From: Oscillospiraceae bacterium
Lineage (GTDB): Bacteria > Bacillota > Clostridia > Oscillospirales > Oscillospiraceae
Assembly: GCA_030625685.1 (NCBI GenBank)
Contig: DAOUQJ010000003.1
Coordinates: forward strand, 62,001-126,000
DNA: 64,000 bases
Direction: 5' to 3'
Shown here: piece by piece, positions 18,223 to 28,593 of the stretch
Layout of the letters: every line of letters starts with the position of its first letter
Position numbering within the stretch: position 1 is the first letter of the stretch
The notes under the pieces: model-generated
Told to the model about the DNA's origin: nothing
Database searches by the model: none
Seen by the model: the letters and a program-made list of their open reading frames with translations, nothing else
Translations under genes and position numbers: made by a program

Positions 18223-18978
18223 CAATGTTCCATCAGGTAAAGTGAATGGAGTATTGTCTTCTTCCAGCGTTGTCACTAATTTTTCTTGCATACGATATGT
18301 AATCTCTCCATCGTATTCAGTTTCAGCATAGACAAGCAGTCCACTTTCTACAGATACCCAATATCTTTCTGTATATTGCAAAGCATCAATAAAACATTCC
18401 ACATAAATACATGGTTTACCAGACTTTGTTTGATAGTTTGCATCTACGATAGAAGCATCATCCAGCTTAATAATATCTTCATAAGTAGGAATTTGCTGTG
18501 CAATATCTACTTCGTCATTAGCATTGTTATATTTAAACCAATTTTTATCACTACCATACCAAAGATATATGGTGTCAATTGTGTTTAAATAATTTTGCAA
18601 TGTACCATCAGGTGTCATTACAGCTGTTTTACTATACTCATTGTCATTCCAAATCAGTATGGTGCTGGTGGATGCATTACTTATACGACTATCATTCCAA
18701 AAAAGATCGATAGTCAATTCGCGATAATAACTCTGTTGTCGTTCCAATGATTCAATGACAAATTTAACGGTATCACAATTTACCTGTATGAGAGAATGGT
18801 AATCATTGTGCCCTATAGGCAAATTTTGAGTCTCATTTAAATCTGTTAAATCTGGCAAGACAATGGTATTGGATTGCTTGAAAAATGGAAAGGAAAAACT
18901 AGATAAGCTTCCAAGAAATAATATTAGAACAATACAAAGGATAAGTATAGATCGATTCTTTAATTGCATTGATTTCAC
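18175..18978 (-). CDS. exported protein with LolA-like repeats, unknown
   Basis: A 267-residue product with one N-terminal hydrophobic segment (SILILCIVLILFLGSLSSFSF). The rest looks like a beta-rich domain (TIDLFWNDSRI, TIYLWYGSDKNWFKY, PCIYVECFIDALQYTERYWVSVESGLLVYAETEYDG split over several strands) that recalls LolA-type lipoprotein-localisation folds. The C terminus overlaps the previous convergent gene by 48 bases. A sporulation link is possible but not shown. Confidence 0.65.
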   Translation of the reverse strand: MKSMQLKNRSILILCIVLILFLGSLSSFSFPFFKQSNTIVLPDLTDLNETQNLPIGHNDYHSLIQVNCDTVKFVIESLERQQSYYRELTIDLFWNDSRISNASTSTILIWNDNEYSKTAVMTPDGTLQNYLNTIDTIYLWYGSDKNWFKYNNANDEVDIAQQIPTYEDIIKLDDASIVDANYQTKSGKPCIYVECFIDALQYTERYWVSVESGLLVYAETEYDGEITYRMQEKLVTTLEEDNTPFTLPDGTLLHSVVTFETEEKNNP

Positions 18979-19053
18979 CTCGCAAATGATTATATCATTT
19001 ACACGCTATTTGATAAGACTATTATGTGTGACATTTATAAACTGATATCTGTC

Positions 19054-20118
19054 TTATTTTTGGTTTGTTGTATCGCTCAAATAAATGCGGTATGCAATGA
19101 CACTTGCAATGAGTAAAGCTAAAAGCAAAACAAGTGCTTTGAGCTTGACATTTGAAGTCAAAATAACCGCAGTTAATCCAAGCAACGCACTGATTACATA
19201 TAAGATTGCAACAGCTTGTTTTTGGTTCATACCCATATCAATGAGTTTATGATGAACGTGACTACGATCAGCTTTCATGGGGTTTTGACCTTTGAGAATT
19301 CTTCTAATGATAGCAAACGAGGTATCAAAAATGGGTAGGCCCAAGAGTAAGAAAGGCACCGCAAAGGAAATGACAGTATAAAATTTAAATAAACCTTGAA
19401 TTGAAACAGTTGCTAAAACAAAGCCCAAAAAGGTAGAACCCGTGTCTCCCATAAATATCTTGGCAGGGTTTAAATTATATGGCATAAAACCAATGCATGA
19501 ACCAGCCAATGCTGCCATCAACAAGGCAACTAACCCATCGCTTACTTGCATCGCAATAATGAGTAATGTAATTGAGCTAATAGCAGCAACTCCCACTGCT
19601 AAACCATCTAAGCCATCAATGAGGTTAACAGCGTTTGTAATCCCCACTATCCATAAAATCGAAAGAGGTACAGACAATATCCCTACATCCCAATGGAGAT
19701 TTTCACTGAAAATATTTGGATTGCTGAGAACCTCTATCACATTTCCATGATATACAGCTATAGACGCAGCAAGCAGTTGTACCAATAATTTTAGTTTAGC
19801 GGAAAGTGCATAGATATCATCAAACATTCCAAGAATTACAACTGCAATTCCACCCATTAACATTCCCCGAATTTGCTCTGTCAAAGGTATAAAGAGTAGC
19901 GCACTGCATAAAAATCCTAAAAAGATTGCCATACCACCCAATCTTGGTATTGGTTCGTTATGCATTCTTCTTTCATCTTTAGGAATATCGACTGCACCCA
20001 TTTTATGTGCAAGTCCTTTTGCAACTGGTGTCATAATCCAAGATACAAGCATAGCCACAATGAGCGCAAGTCCAATGCGAAGTATCGTGGGTATATTCTC
20101 TAATAGTGTCAGCAACAT
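19054..20118 (-). CDS. tagO: undecaprenyl-phosphate glycosyl-1-phosphate transferase (TagO/WecA type)
   Basis: The 354-residue polytopic protein has MraY-family motifs: PKDERRMHNEPIPRLGG, NAVNLIDGLDGLAVGV (catalytic Asp pair), FMGDTGSTFLGF and the histidine motif RSHVHHKL. The IPRLGG form indicates the GlcNAc-1-phosphate subgroup rather than MraY. It loads the first sugar phosphate onto undecaprenyl phosphate for wall teichoic acid or other wall polymers; which polymer is not shown here. Confidence 0.88.
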   Translation of the reverse strand: MLLTLLENIPTILRIGLALIVAMLVSWIMTPVAKGLAHKMGAVDIPKDERRMHNEPIPRLGGMAIFLGFLCSALLFIPLTEQIRGMLMGGIAVVILGMFDDIYALSAKLKLLVQLLAASIAVYHGNVIEVLSNPNIFSENLHWDVGILSVPLSILWIVGITNAVNLIDGLDGLAVGVAAISSITLLIIAMQVSDGLVALLMAALAGSCIGFMPYNLNPAKIFMGDTGSTFLGFVLATVSIQGLFKFYTVISFAVPFLLLGLPIFDTSFAIIRRILKGQNPMKADRSHVHHKLIDMGMNQKQAVAILYVISALLGLTAVILTSNVKLKALVLLLALLIASVIAYRIYLSDTTNQK

Positions 20119-20150
20119 ACTGTGCTTTCGCTCCTTTGATATATAAAAAG

Positions 20151-21170
20151 TTAAAATCTTGGGACAAGACCAACCTTTTTATAAACTTTTCTCAGTGTTT
20201 TATGGGCAATGTACGAGGCTTTTTCAGCACCTTCACGGTAAATATTTTCTAAGTATGCTTTATCTGCAAGCAGTTCATTGGTTTTTTCGCGAATCGGTGC
20301 TACAGAATCTGCAACAGTTTCCCCCACTGCTGCTTTAAAAGCGCCATAACCCAAACCTTCAAATTCACGCTCAATATCGGCAAATGATTTATCAGTAAAT
20401 GCAGAATATATTTGCATTAAATTTGAAACACCTGCTTTTTCTTTTGGCGCGTAACGCACACAATTTTCAGTATCGCTGTCAGTTACAGCTTTTTTAAATT
20501 TTCGTTTGATATCTTCAGGTTTTTCAAGTAAATAGACACAACCGTTTTGATCTGTATCTGATTTAGACATTTTGTTTGTAGGCGTTGTCAACGACATGAC
20601 GCGCGCACCAACAGGTGGGATATATGGATCAGGAACTTTAAATACATCACCATAAATACTATTAAACCTAGATGCAATATCACGACAAATTTCAACGTGT
20701 TGCTTTTGGTCTTCCCCAACTGGTACACAATCAGCCTGATATAATAAAATATCAGCAGCCATCAAAGCTGGATATGTAAACAAACCAGCATTGATATTGT
20801 CGTTGTTTTTGATAGACTTATCCTTAAATTGCGTCATTCGATTTAGTTCACCGAACATGGTATAGCAATTAAGAACCCAAGCCAATTGAGCATGCTCTGG
20901 AACGTGCGACTGAATAAAAAGTACATTTTTTTTAGGATCTAAACCACAAGCAATATACGCAGCAAGCTGTGTGAGCGTACGTTTGCGAAGGTCTGCTGGT
21001 TTCTGTCTAACAGTGAGTGTATGTAAATCTGCCATAAAATAATAGCAGTCAAATTCTTCAGTACGAGCGGGCCAATGTTTAATCGCTCCTAAGTATGAAC
21101 CGAGTGTTAATTCACCACTAGGTTGTATGCCTGAAAGCATAATTTTCTTAGTTTGATTCGTATCTGCCAT
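20151..21170 (-). CDS. trpS: tryptophanyl-tRNA synthetase
   Basis: The 339-residue class I synthetase shows the HIGH-equivalent PSGELTLGSYLGAI, the AELNCY-type region QLAWVLNCYTMFGELNRMTQFKDK and the KMSKS loop (TNKMSKSDTDQNG). The start follows AAGGAG. No T-box is visible in the short 178-base divergent region shared with gltX. Confidence 0.96.
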   Translation of the reverse strand: MADTNQTKKIMLSGIQPSGELTLGSYLGAIKHWPARTEEFDCYYFMADLHTLTVRQKPADLRKRTLTQLAAYIACGLDPKKNVLFIQSHVPEHAQLAWVLNCYTMFGELNRMTQFKDKSIKNNDNINAGLFTYPALMAADILLYQADCVPVGEDQKQHVEICRDIASRFNSIYGDVFKVPDPYIPPVGARVMSLTTPTNKMSKSDTDQNGCVYLLEKPEDIKRKFKKAVTDSDTENCVRYAPKEKAGVSNLMQIYSAFTDKSFADIEREFEGLGYGAFKAAVGETVADSVAPIREKTNELLADKAYLENIYREGAEKASYIAHKTLRKVYKKVGLVPRF

Positions 21171-21264
21171 TTTGTCTAACTCCTTGGAAAGAATATTTCA
21201 TAATATTTGGACATACTTTTTCAATTTAATTACAATGAATGTATTATATCATATTCATTTATCC

Positions 21265-21292
21265 TTGACAATCAAAGCATTCAAAATATAAA
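21265..21292 (+). promoter_or_regulatory. sigma-A promoter for gltX
   Basis: TTGACA (21265-21270) and TATAAA (21287-21292) with a 16-base spacer, about 57 bases before the gltX start. Confidence 0.65.
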
Positions 21293-21348
21293 ATAGATGA
21301 TTGTTAGAGAATTGATTTGATGAAAAATTATATAGGAGGAACGTACGA

Positions 21349-22839
21349 ATGGATATGACAGTGTTTCAAGAACTTGAAACAAGAATTCCAAAAGACGGTG
21401 TGAGAACACGATTCGCGCCCTCGCCTACTGGCTATATGCATATAGGTAATCTCCGCACCGCTTTATATACTTGGCTCATTGCAAAAAAGAACAATGGCAC
21501 ATTTATATTAAGAATTGAAGACACAGATCAAGGTCGTCTTGTTGAGGATGCAGCAGAAATCATATATAAAACTCTAGTGAAATGTGGTCTTACATGGGAT
21601 GAAGGTCCTGACATTGGTGGCCCAGTGGGTCCATATGTTCAAACGGAACGCCGTTCACTGTATGGACAGTATGCAGAGCTACTCATAGAAAAAGGACATG
21701 CATATCGCTGTTTTTGCAATAAAGATGACATGCAAGAAGAAAATGCCGAAGAAGAAAGCAAAGGTATTAGCAAGTATGATGGGCGTTGTTCTCGCTTATC
21801 TAAAGAAGAAATTGAAGAGAAACTTGCATCAAATGTACCTTATGTAATACGTCAAAAAATTCCACGCGAAGGAAATACTACCTTCCAAGATGCAATATTT
21901 GGTCAAATTACAGTCGAAAATGAAACATTGGATGACAATGTTTTGATTAAGTCAGACGGTTTGCCTACCTATAATTTTGCCAATGTTATAGACGATCATT
22001 TGATGGGTATTACTCATGTTGTGCGTGGTTCAGAATACTTGTCTTCTGCTCCAAAATATAATTTGCTTTATGAAGCATTCGGTTGGGATGTACCAATCTA
22101 TATTCACTGCTCTCCTGTTATGCGAGATGCTCAGCATAAAATGTCCAAACGTCATGGTGATCCATCTTATGAAGATTTATTAAAGCAAGGATATTTGTCA
22201 GAAGCAGTAGTAAATTATGTTGCACTGCTTGGTTGGAGTCCTGGTGGCGAACAAGAGTTTTTCAATCTAGATGAATTAGTAGCAGCATTTGATATTAAAG
22301 GCATTTCTAAATCACCTGCAATTTTTGATAGAGAAAAGCTTAATCATTTTAACAGCACATATATCAAAGCTCTATCTGCAGATGACTTTTTTAACCTCGT
22401 AAAACCATACTTGCAAAAATATATTACAAAACCTGATATTCAGCTTGAAGCAATTGCACCACTTATCCAAAATCGTTTGGATACAATGGAAGACATTTTG
22501 CCTTTGGTTGACTTTTTTGATGAACTACAGTCTTATTCTACTGAACTTTATGTCCATAAAAAAATGAAAACCAACGAAGAAAATTCGAAAGAGGCACTTG
22601 AAACCATTGCATTAAAGTTAACAACACTTCAAACATGGACGCATGATAGTATTCACGATGTGCTCAATGAATTAGCTGCAGAAATGGAAGTGAAAATTGG
22701 GCGAATTATGTGGCCATTGCGTATTGCCATTTCAGGTAAATCTGTGACCCCAGGTGGCGCAACTGATTTATGTGAAATATTAGGAAAAGAAGAAACTCTA
22801 AAACGTATTCAAGTAGGCATCGCATTATTAACTAATTAA
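21349..22839 (+). CDS. gltX: glutamyl-tRNA synthetase
   Basis: The 496-residue product has the HIGH-type motif RFAPSPTGYMHIGNLRTAL and the KMSKRHGD signature, with the catalytic domain (RIEDTDQGRLVEDA) and a C-terminal anticodon-binding part. The start follows TAGGAGG. The form (discriminating or not) cannot be told by eye; a missing glutaminyl-tRNA synthetase would imply the amidotransferase route. Confidence 0.95.
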   Translation: MDMTVFQELETRIPKDGVRTRFAPSPTGYMHIGNLRTALYTWLIAKKNNGTFILRIEDTDQGRLVEDAAEIIYKTLVKCGLTWDEGPDIGGPVGPYVQTERRSLYGQYAELLIEKGHAYRCFCNKDDMQEENAEEESKGISKYDGRCSRLSKEEIEEKLASNVPYVIRQKIPREGNTTFQDAIFGQITVENETLDDNVLIKSDGLPTYNFANVIDDHLMGITHVVRGSEYLSSAPKYNLLYEAFGWDVPIYIHCSPVMRDAQHKMSKRHGDPSYEDLLKQGYLSEAVVNYVALLGWSPGGEQEFFNLDELVAAFDIKGISKSPAIFDREKLNHFNSTYIKALSADDFFNLVKPYLQKYITKPDIQLEAIAPLIQNRLDTMEDILPLVDFFDELQSYSTELYVHKKMKTNEENSKEALETIALKLTTLQTWTHDSIHDVLNELAAEMEVKIGRIMWPLRIAISGKSVTPGGATDLCEILGKEETLKRIQVGIALLTN

Positions 22840-22854
22840 ATTATGAACAAATAA

Positions 22855-22889
22855 AAAAAGGACAGACTTTATAAAGTCTGTCCTTTTTA
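22855..22889. terminator. bidirectional terminator between gltX and acyl-CoA dehydrogenase
   Basis: AAAAAGGACAGACTTTA and its complement form a near-perfect 34-base palindrome flanked by A and T runs. Confidence 0.85.
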
Positions 22890-22933
22890 TTAAGCTTAAT
22901 TTTGCTTCTCTGAGTATATCCAGAAATAAAAGA

Positions 22934-24091
22934 TTAGTTTCTTTTACCAGATAGGATTGAACCAGAGATAACGATTTTTTGAACTTGTGTTGTACCTTCG
23001 AAGATACAGTATGCTTTGATATCACGCCAGATTTTTTCAACACAGTCTTCTTTCATGTAGCCTTTACCGCCCATGAGTTGGATAGCGTCTGTGCAAACTT
23101 CCATAGCTGCTTCAGAAGCGAACATTTTAGCCATAGCACCTTCAGTAGAGAATGGTAGGCCTTGTTCTTGTAGTTCGTTAGCATGGATAACGATTTGACG
23201 AGAAACTTCGATTTTTGTAGCCATGTCAGCTAGCATCCATTGGATACCTTGACGGCTGGAAACTGGTTTGCCGAAAGTAACTCTTTCTTTTACGAAAGCA
23301 ATAGCTTCGTCAAGAGCACGACGAGCAATACCAACTGCTAGTGCGCCAACGCAACCACGGGATTTGTCCAAAGTTTTCATAGCGTAAACGAAGCCTTTGC
23401 CTTCTTCACCAACAAGGTTAGCAGCAGGTACACGAACGTTTTCAAATTTCAAAGAACATGTGGAGATTGTACGGAAACCACTTTTGTCTTCGTATTTTGT
23501 TACGCTGAAACCTGGAGTTGATGTTGGAACCATGAATGCAGAAAGGCCTTTTGCACCTTTAGAAGGATCAGTTGCAGCAAATACACAAGCGATATCAGCT
23601 TCGCCACCGTTTGTGATAAAGCATTTTTCACCGTTGATAACCCATTCGTCGCCGTCTTTAACAGCAGTTGTCAAAACGTTACCAGCGTCAGAACCAGAAT
23701 GAGGTTCAGTTAAGCAGAATGCAGCATAACCTTTACCTTCAAGAATGTGTTTTGCGAAATATTTAATTTGATCTTCAGAACCGCCAATCAAAACTGGTTT
23801 CAAAGCCAAGTTTGTTGTTTGCATAACAGAAGCGAAGTTACCATCATAGTAACCCATTTCTTCATACATAACAGCAGCAGTATGTAGGTCAACTTTGTTA
23901 CCACCAGCATATTCTGGAATTTCAAAAGTGTTAAGACCTAGTTTGAATGCTTTAGCATAAGCTTCGAAAGGAATTGCTTTTGAAGGGTCAACAACTTTGT
24001 CCCATTCAAGCATGATTGGTTCGATTTCTTTTTTACTAAACTCGCCAATCACTTCACACCATTTTTTTTGTTCATCGGTCAGCAAACGCAT
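22934..24091 (-). CDS. acyl-CoA dehydrogenase
   Basis: The 385-residue product has the three-domain ACAD pattern: AFCLTEPHSGSDAGN and FITNGGEADIA in the FAD/substrate region, RGCVGALAVGIARRALDEA, and the catalytic Glu in YCIFEGTTQVQKIVI. It oxidises an acyl-CoA, or reduces an enoyl-CoA with an ETF partner. No etfA/etfB lies nearby, so the substrate and direction stay open. The codon choice is more biased than in its neighbours, suggesting high expression. Start after GTGGAGG. Confidence 0.92.
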   Translation of the reverse strand: MRLLTDEQKKWCEVIGEFSKKEIEPIMLEWDKVVDPSKAIPFEAYAKAFKLGLNTFEIPEYAGGNKVDLHTAAVMYEEMGYYDGNFASVMQTTNLALKPVLIGGSEDQIKYFAKHILEGKGYAAFCLTEPHSGSDAGNVLTTAVKDGDEWVINGEKCFITNGGEADIACVFAATDPSKGAKGLSAFMVPTSTPGFSVTKYEDKSGFRTISTCSLKFENVRVPAANLVGEEGKGFVYAMKTLDKSRGCVGALAVGIARRALDEAIAFVKERVTFGKPVSSRQGIQWMLADMATKIEVSRQIVIHANELQEQGLPFSTEGAMAKMFASEAAMEVCTDAIQLMGGKGYMKEDCVEKIWRDIKAYCIFEGTTQVQKIVISGSILSGKRN

Positions 24092-24432
24092 AATACCTTA
24101 CCTCCACAAAATAATTATAATTGAATTATAAAGAATTTATTTCATCTAAACCGCTTTTAAGACGCATCTAGACTAAACACTGCTTATCTTGACTTTCAAG
24201 ATATCAGCAATTGTTTTCAATTTTATAACTGTTATCCTTGGTATAATGTTAACTAATTGAACACATAAGCAAAAGGGGCATAGAAACCCCTTCTAATCAC
24301 TATTATTCATTTAGCATTAAATAAGCAATAACAATCATCACACATAAAACATGATAATGAATTTTGAAGCCAATGTCAATACTTTTCTCGTGATTATATG
24401 CAATAAAACCTGTTTAAATGCTGTTTTTCCTG
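24092..24432. other. intergenic region, 341 bases
   Basis: It holds the upstream region of the acyl-CoA dehydrogenase gene and, at 24273-24292, a hairpin AAGGGG/CCCCTT followed on the minus strand by TTTT that would end the MATE transcript. I see no gene. Confidence 0.6.
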
Positions 24433-25846
24433 TCAATGTTTTTGACTGTTAAGTATTTGATTCATTTCAACCCCTTGTTTTACAACAAGAGGATTAATTA
24501 TGTATCGATATATCCGTTTTAAAGAAATATATGCCAATATACAAGCAATAATTTCAGATATGGGCAATGACAACCACACCAAATCTAAATTACCAGAAAG
24601 AGAGAATAAATATGCCAACGGCAATAAGAATATTAGTTGACGAACAAAAGATAACATCATACTAAGTAGACCCTTTCCTAACGCTTGAAAAACGCCTACT
24701 GCTATGATAGATAATCCAGCAAAAATAAAGCTAGGACTAATATACCGAAATGCGGGCACACCTATTTTTAATAATTCATTTGATGCATCAAACATATGTA
24801 ATAATTGGGTTGGAATAAATTCAAACAACAATACACCCAATAGCATAATTGAAAATGAATAGATGACAGATAATTGAATGGCTTTCTTAATGCGGTCTGG
24901 TTTTCTTGCACCATAATTATAAGCAATGATTGAAACAATACCACTATTGAGTCCAAATACGGGCATAAAAAAGAAACCTTGTATTTTATAATAAATTCCA
25001 AATCAATTTACAGCAGTTTCAGAAAAAGCAAGAAGAATATTATTAAATACCAGTGCCATAAGTGACGTTATACTTTGCATCAATATGGATGGTAGCCCAA
25101 CTGCATAAATACGCTTTACCATAGGTGCTGTTGGTTTCATTTGTTTTATAGAAAGTTGAATTTCAACATTGTATTTACGATTTAAATAGATACCATAAAA
25201 CATGGAAATAATTTGTGAAATCACGGTTGCAATGGCCGCACCCTTTACTCCTAAAGTTGGAAAACCACACAAACAAAAATAAAAAGTGGGTCTAAAACCA
25301 AATTGATAATGGTACCCAAAAGTTGCAAAACCATACTTTGCATAGAACGCCCAGTTGATTGTAACAAACGAGAATATACAATTTGTCCAAATAATCCAAA
25401 CGAAAATACAGTTATATAAAACATATAATCTCTGCCGTAATTCACAATTTCTAAAACATCAACTTGTGAAGCAAAGAAGATCTTTGAAAATAGCAATCCA
25501 ATACACGTGAATAATAATGCACTTGCAAAAGAAAGAAAAACACCAACATTTGCAGCTTTGCTGGCAGTTTCAAGTCATTTTCTCCTAAACTTTTTGAAAG
25601 TAAAGCATTGATACCGATACCGGTACCAATGCCTACAGAAATCATTAGCATTTGTATAGGAAACGTCAATGAAACCGCTGTAAACGCATCATCTGAAAAA
25701 TTTGCTACAAAAATGCTATCAATTAAATTATATAAAGCTTGAATCAACAATGAAAGCATAATAGGTATTGACACTGACAATAACAGTTCATTCTCAGGTA
25801 ATACACCCATTATATTTTCTGAATTTTGCGTTGAGACTTTATTCAA
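24433..25846 (-). pseudogene. MATE-family efflux transporter, broken by two frameshifts and a stop
   Basis: Read as pieces, the region encodes a complete MATE transporter of about 470 residues: LLSVSIPIMLSLLIQALYNLIDSIF at the N terminus, GVKGAAIATVISQIISMFYG and GFFFMPVFGLNSGIVSIIAYNYG later. A base is missing in an A-run near 25572 (after GENDLK), the frame changes again near 25270, and at 25003-25005 a TGA interrupts AVN-FGIYYK where Trp (TGG) or Val would be expected; the frame then continues. It starts with a TTG overlapping the stop of the upstream gene. Sequencing error could explain single lesions, less likely all three. Confidence 0.85.
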
Positions 25847-26454
25847 TTTTTATCTCCTGAAAATCTCAATGCTGCTTCCTTAATAATGTTCGTAGTATTT
25901 GTTAGGCCTAAACTGCTGCTGTTGATGGAAAGATGATAGTTTTTGACATTGCCCCACTTATTTTGAGAAAAATAATTGTAATAAGAAGAACGTTTTTTAT
26001 CTTGCTTTTTCATATAATCTTCCATATTAGCAGTGCCAGTATCTTTATATTCTTCTTTCACACGTTTAATTCGGTCATCCATTGGGGCATGAATAAACAA
26101 ATTCAGACAGTTGTCATAATCTCTTAGGACATAGTCTGCACAACGCCCAACAATGACACAAGGACCTTCCTGTGCCATCTCCTGAATAATTTTACTTTGT
26201 GTAAGAAAAATTTGATCGGACATAGGAAGAACTTGACTGGTCATATATAAATTATATAAAAAACTAGCTGATTTGGTTTGTTCTGTGCGTTGAATATACT
26301 CTTCAGATAAGCCAATTTTTTTAGCCGCCAATAAAATAAGTTCTTTGTCGTAAAATGGGATATTCAGGTCTTTCGCTAGTTGTTCCCCAATCAAACGACC
26401 ACCAGAACCATACTCTCGGGAAATAGTGATTATCGGTAGTGATTTATCATTCAT
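25843..26454 (-). CDS. cytidylate kinase-like family protein
   Basis: ATG 26454 follows AGGGAGG; the longer frame begins before that site. The 203-residue product has an unusual P-loop, ISREYGSGGRLIGEQLAKDL, then PFYDKELI and IVGRCADYVL, all typical of the Cytidylate_kin2 group rather than true Cmk. The substrate is not established. It overlaps the MATE start (TTGA) and would have been translationally coupled to it. Confidence 0.85.
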   Translation of the reverse strand: MNDKSLPIITISREYGSGGRLIGEQLAKDLNIPFYDKELILLAAKKIGLSEEYIQRTEQTKSASFLYNLYMTSQVLPMSDQIFLTQSKIIQEMAQEGPCVIVGRCADYVLRDYDNCLNLFIHAPMDDRIKRVKEEYKDTGTANMEDYMKKQDKKRSSYYNYFSQNKWGNVKNYHLSINSSSLGLTNTTNIIKEAALRFSGDKN

Positions 26455-26521
26455 ACATATATCCTCCCTTTTCAATAAATAAAATAAGGGTTGTAGCTAA
26501 TTAGCATGCAACCCTTATAGT

Positions 26522-26866
26522 GCAAGCAAGTCTGTAAGCCGGGTTCTGTTATAGACAGTCATCTATCTAGGTATATTGTTGCCAATATACTCATGCCACC
26601 TCCATGGGGAAACCGGGCCAGTTCTCTCCCCTCCACGGTGTTGCTCCGGATAGAGTTTACAGGACCGAGCTGTTCCCAGTCGGCCAGTGAGCTCTTACCT
26701 CACTTTTCCACCCTTACCTAGAAAAACTAGGCGGTATATCTCTGTTGCACTTGTCCTAAAGTCGCCTTCGGCGGGCGTTACCCGTTATCCTTGCCCTTCG
26801 GAGCCCGGACTTTCCTCACACAAAACCCTTTCGAGTTAAGTGCGCGACTGTCCAACTTACTTGCAT
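26522..26866 (-). ncRNA. rnpB: RNase P RNA, class A
   Basis: Read on the minus strand it starts GCAAGTAAGTTGGACAG and ends CTTACAGACTTGCTTGC, which pair as helix P1. The universal core GAGGAAAGTCCGGGCTCC and the 3' core ACAGAACCCGGCTTAC are present, with GGGTAA- and GGTAAG-type core segments between them. The layout fits the ancestral (A) form rather than the Bacillus B form. It matures tRNA 5' ends. Ends are set by P1 pairing. Confidence 0.95.
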
Positions 26867-27115
26867 AGTTATTTTACTATTTTTTCGTTGTTATGTCAAA
26901 TATGATAAAGCCTTTTATAGTGAATTTGCTTAATTATTGATTAATTATTGGATTTATGACTGACTAATTTGATACTTTTTTCAGTTATCCTTTGCGCAAA
27001 CTAAAAGAATAATAGAAGTTTTATTTTTCTATCAATTAAACAACAACTCATCATAAGTCGAATAATTCACTTTTCATGAAACCGATAATTCACTGTTGAT
27101 AATATAGATATATTA

Positions 27116-27556
27116 CTAACTTGAATGTCTCATTAATAGCTGTAAAAGTTTGCTTTTAAACGCAGCGTCCTGTTCTTTTTTTCTTTTAGACGGACCTTTG
27201 AGTCTGCCTCCAGAGCTGCGAATTTTTTTTGCGGTATGTCGAGCGAGCAACAAAGCATCAATGTTGTTGGAGGTATATTCTATGCCGTTCTGATTTAGCA
27301 CAACGACACTTTTTGAGAGGCACATGGCAGCTAAACCGTAATCTTGTGTGATAACAATGTCATCTACATTTGCAAGATTGACAAGAGCAAAGTCTACACT
27401 ATCTGCACCTTTTGAAAAAGTGAGCGTTTTTGCTCCGTCTTTCTGAAATACGTGCGATGTATCACAGAGGATTATGCACTCAATATCATGTTTTTTTGCC
27501 ATCTGCACAACGATATCTACCACTGGACAGCCATCAGCATCAATTAGTATACGCAT
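27116..27556 (-). CDS. YaiI/YqxD family (UPF0178, DUF188) protein
   Basis: The 146-residue product has MRILIDADGCPVVDIV, GADSVDFALVN, DIVITQDYGLAAMCL and the C-terminal RSSGGRLKGPSKRKKEQD, all matching the DUF188 family, which has a PIN-like nuclease fold with conserved Asp residues. The biological role is unknown. Start ATG 27556 follows AAGGAG. Confidence 0.92.
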   Translation of the reverse strand: MRILIDADGCPVVDIVVQMAKKHDIECIILCDTSHVFQKDGAKTLTFSKGADSVDFALVNLANVDDIVITQDYGLAAMCLSKSVVVLNQNGIEYTSNNIDALLLARHTAKKIRSSGGRLKGPSKRKKEQDAAFKSKLLQLLMRHSS

Positions 27557-27621
27557 GTATTACTCCTTATTGGGTTCGCATTAAGAATCTTAATTTTACA
27601 GGGAATTCTCGTTTCGAGTAA

Positions 27622-28593
27622 TTAAGAAACTCCTTTATCATAAGGTGTCAGATCGGTCAGTTCCAGCCAAGTATCACCAATGCAAACAGCCTCTACAGTG
27701 CTTGGATCTATTGGTTCACTATAATTATCGAAGGTGAAACTGCCAGTCATTCCTGTTTCGGTTTCTTTTATAATGAGTCCAGTAGTGTCACTAGGTTCTA
27801 ACTCTTTTCCTTTTACCCGAATAGAAGTCAAGTTCAATTCGTTTGTTGAAAACCAATTTGAAGGATAGTGTGTTGAACAAGTATAATCTATCTCTAATGA
27901 AAATGCAGAAATCGTTGCTGTTGTAATGGTCAATATCTTCCCATCTTCTGTTTTCAAATCAATGGAACCAACATAATGACAGGTAGTCACATTTGGTTTA
28001 AGAGTAAAAGTAAAATCATATGGACCTTCAAGTAGGATATTGTCAACATGGTAGATATTTTCCATGTGTAAATTATATTCTGTTCCGTTTTTTGAATTAT
28101 ATGGAAAATATAGCAACATTTGTGCAGTTTTTGTTTCTTTATCGTAGATATATTGACTACGGTTTCTATCAAAAGGATTGCCCCAACCGACAAAATTTTT
28201 GAATTGTTCGTTATTTATATCAGGATGAATTGACTTGAACACATCAATTAGATTTTTTGATAAGACACCAGTATCTTTGTTATTCAATTGAGAATAGGAG
28301 AAATCCTCTAGGTTTCTTCCGTGTAATGTGAATGACAAGAGTAGATTTTTTTCATCACTCAGGGCACCATTTAGGGTAACTGTTACCCCATCTACAGTTT
28401 GGCTTTGATCAATTATAGTGGCAATCTGTTCGTAAAAACGCTCTGTAATTTCCTTATCTTTATTCGTTCTATTTGTAATTGGAAACATCTGAACCATTGA
28501 GAGCTCATCAGCAGATTGAGCACTGCGGTCACCACAGGCCATCAGGGATAAGAAAACACATATAATTACCGTTAAAAGAATGATTTTTTTCAT
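27622..28593 (-). CDS. lipoprotein, unknown (DUF4179-like region)
   Basis: The 323-residue product has a lipoprotein signal with lipobox LMAC at residue 20. The middle (VDGVTVTLNGALSDEKNLLLSFTL) resembles the extracellular domain of DUF4179 anti-sigma-type proteins but here is tethered by lipid and not by a transmembrane anti-sigma part. No sigma factor is beside it. Function unknown. Confidence 0.75.
   Translation of the reverse strand: MKKIILLTVIICVFLSLMACGDRSAQSADELSMVQMFPITNRTNKDKEITERFYEQIATIIDQSQTVDGVTVTLNGALSDEKNLLLSFTLHGRNLEDFSYSQLNNKDTGVLSKNLIDVFKSIHPDINNEQFKNFVGWGNPFDRNRSQYIYDKETKTAQMLLYFPYNSKNGTEYNLHMENIYHVDNILLEGPYDFTFTLKPNVTTCHYVGSIDLKTEDGKILTITTATISAFSLEIDYTCSTHYPSNWFSTNELNLTSIRVKGKELEPSDTTGLIIKETETGMTGSFTFDNYSEPIDPSTVEAVCIGDTWLELTDLTPYDKGVS

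Noticed and set aside
21171-21348. T-box leader for trpS or gltX
   Set aside because: The shared region is only 178 bases and lacks the T-box sequence and a terminator.
25003-25005. TGA at a Trp-like position as evidence of TGA recoding
   Set aside because: TGA is used as a normal stop elsewhere (for example the kinase-like gene at 25843), and the same gene has two frameshifts, so it is simply dead.
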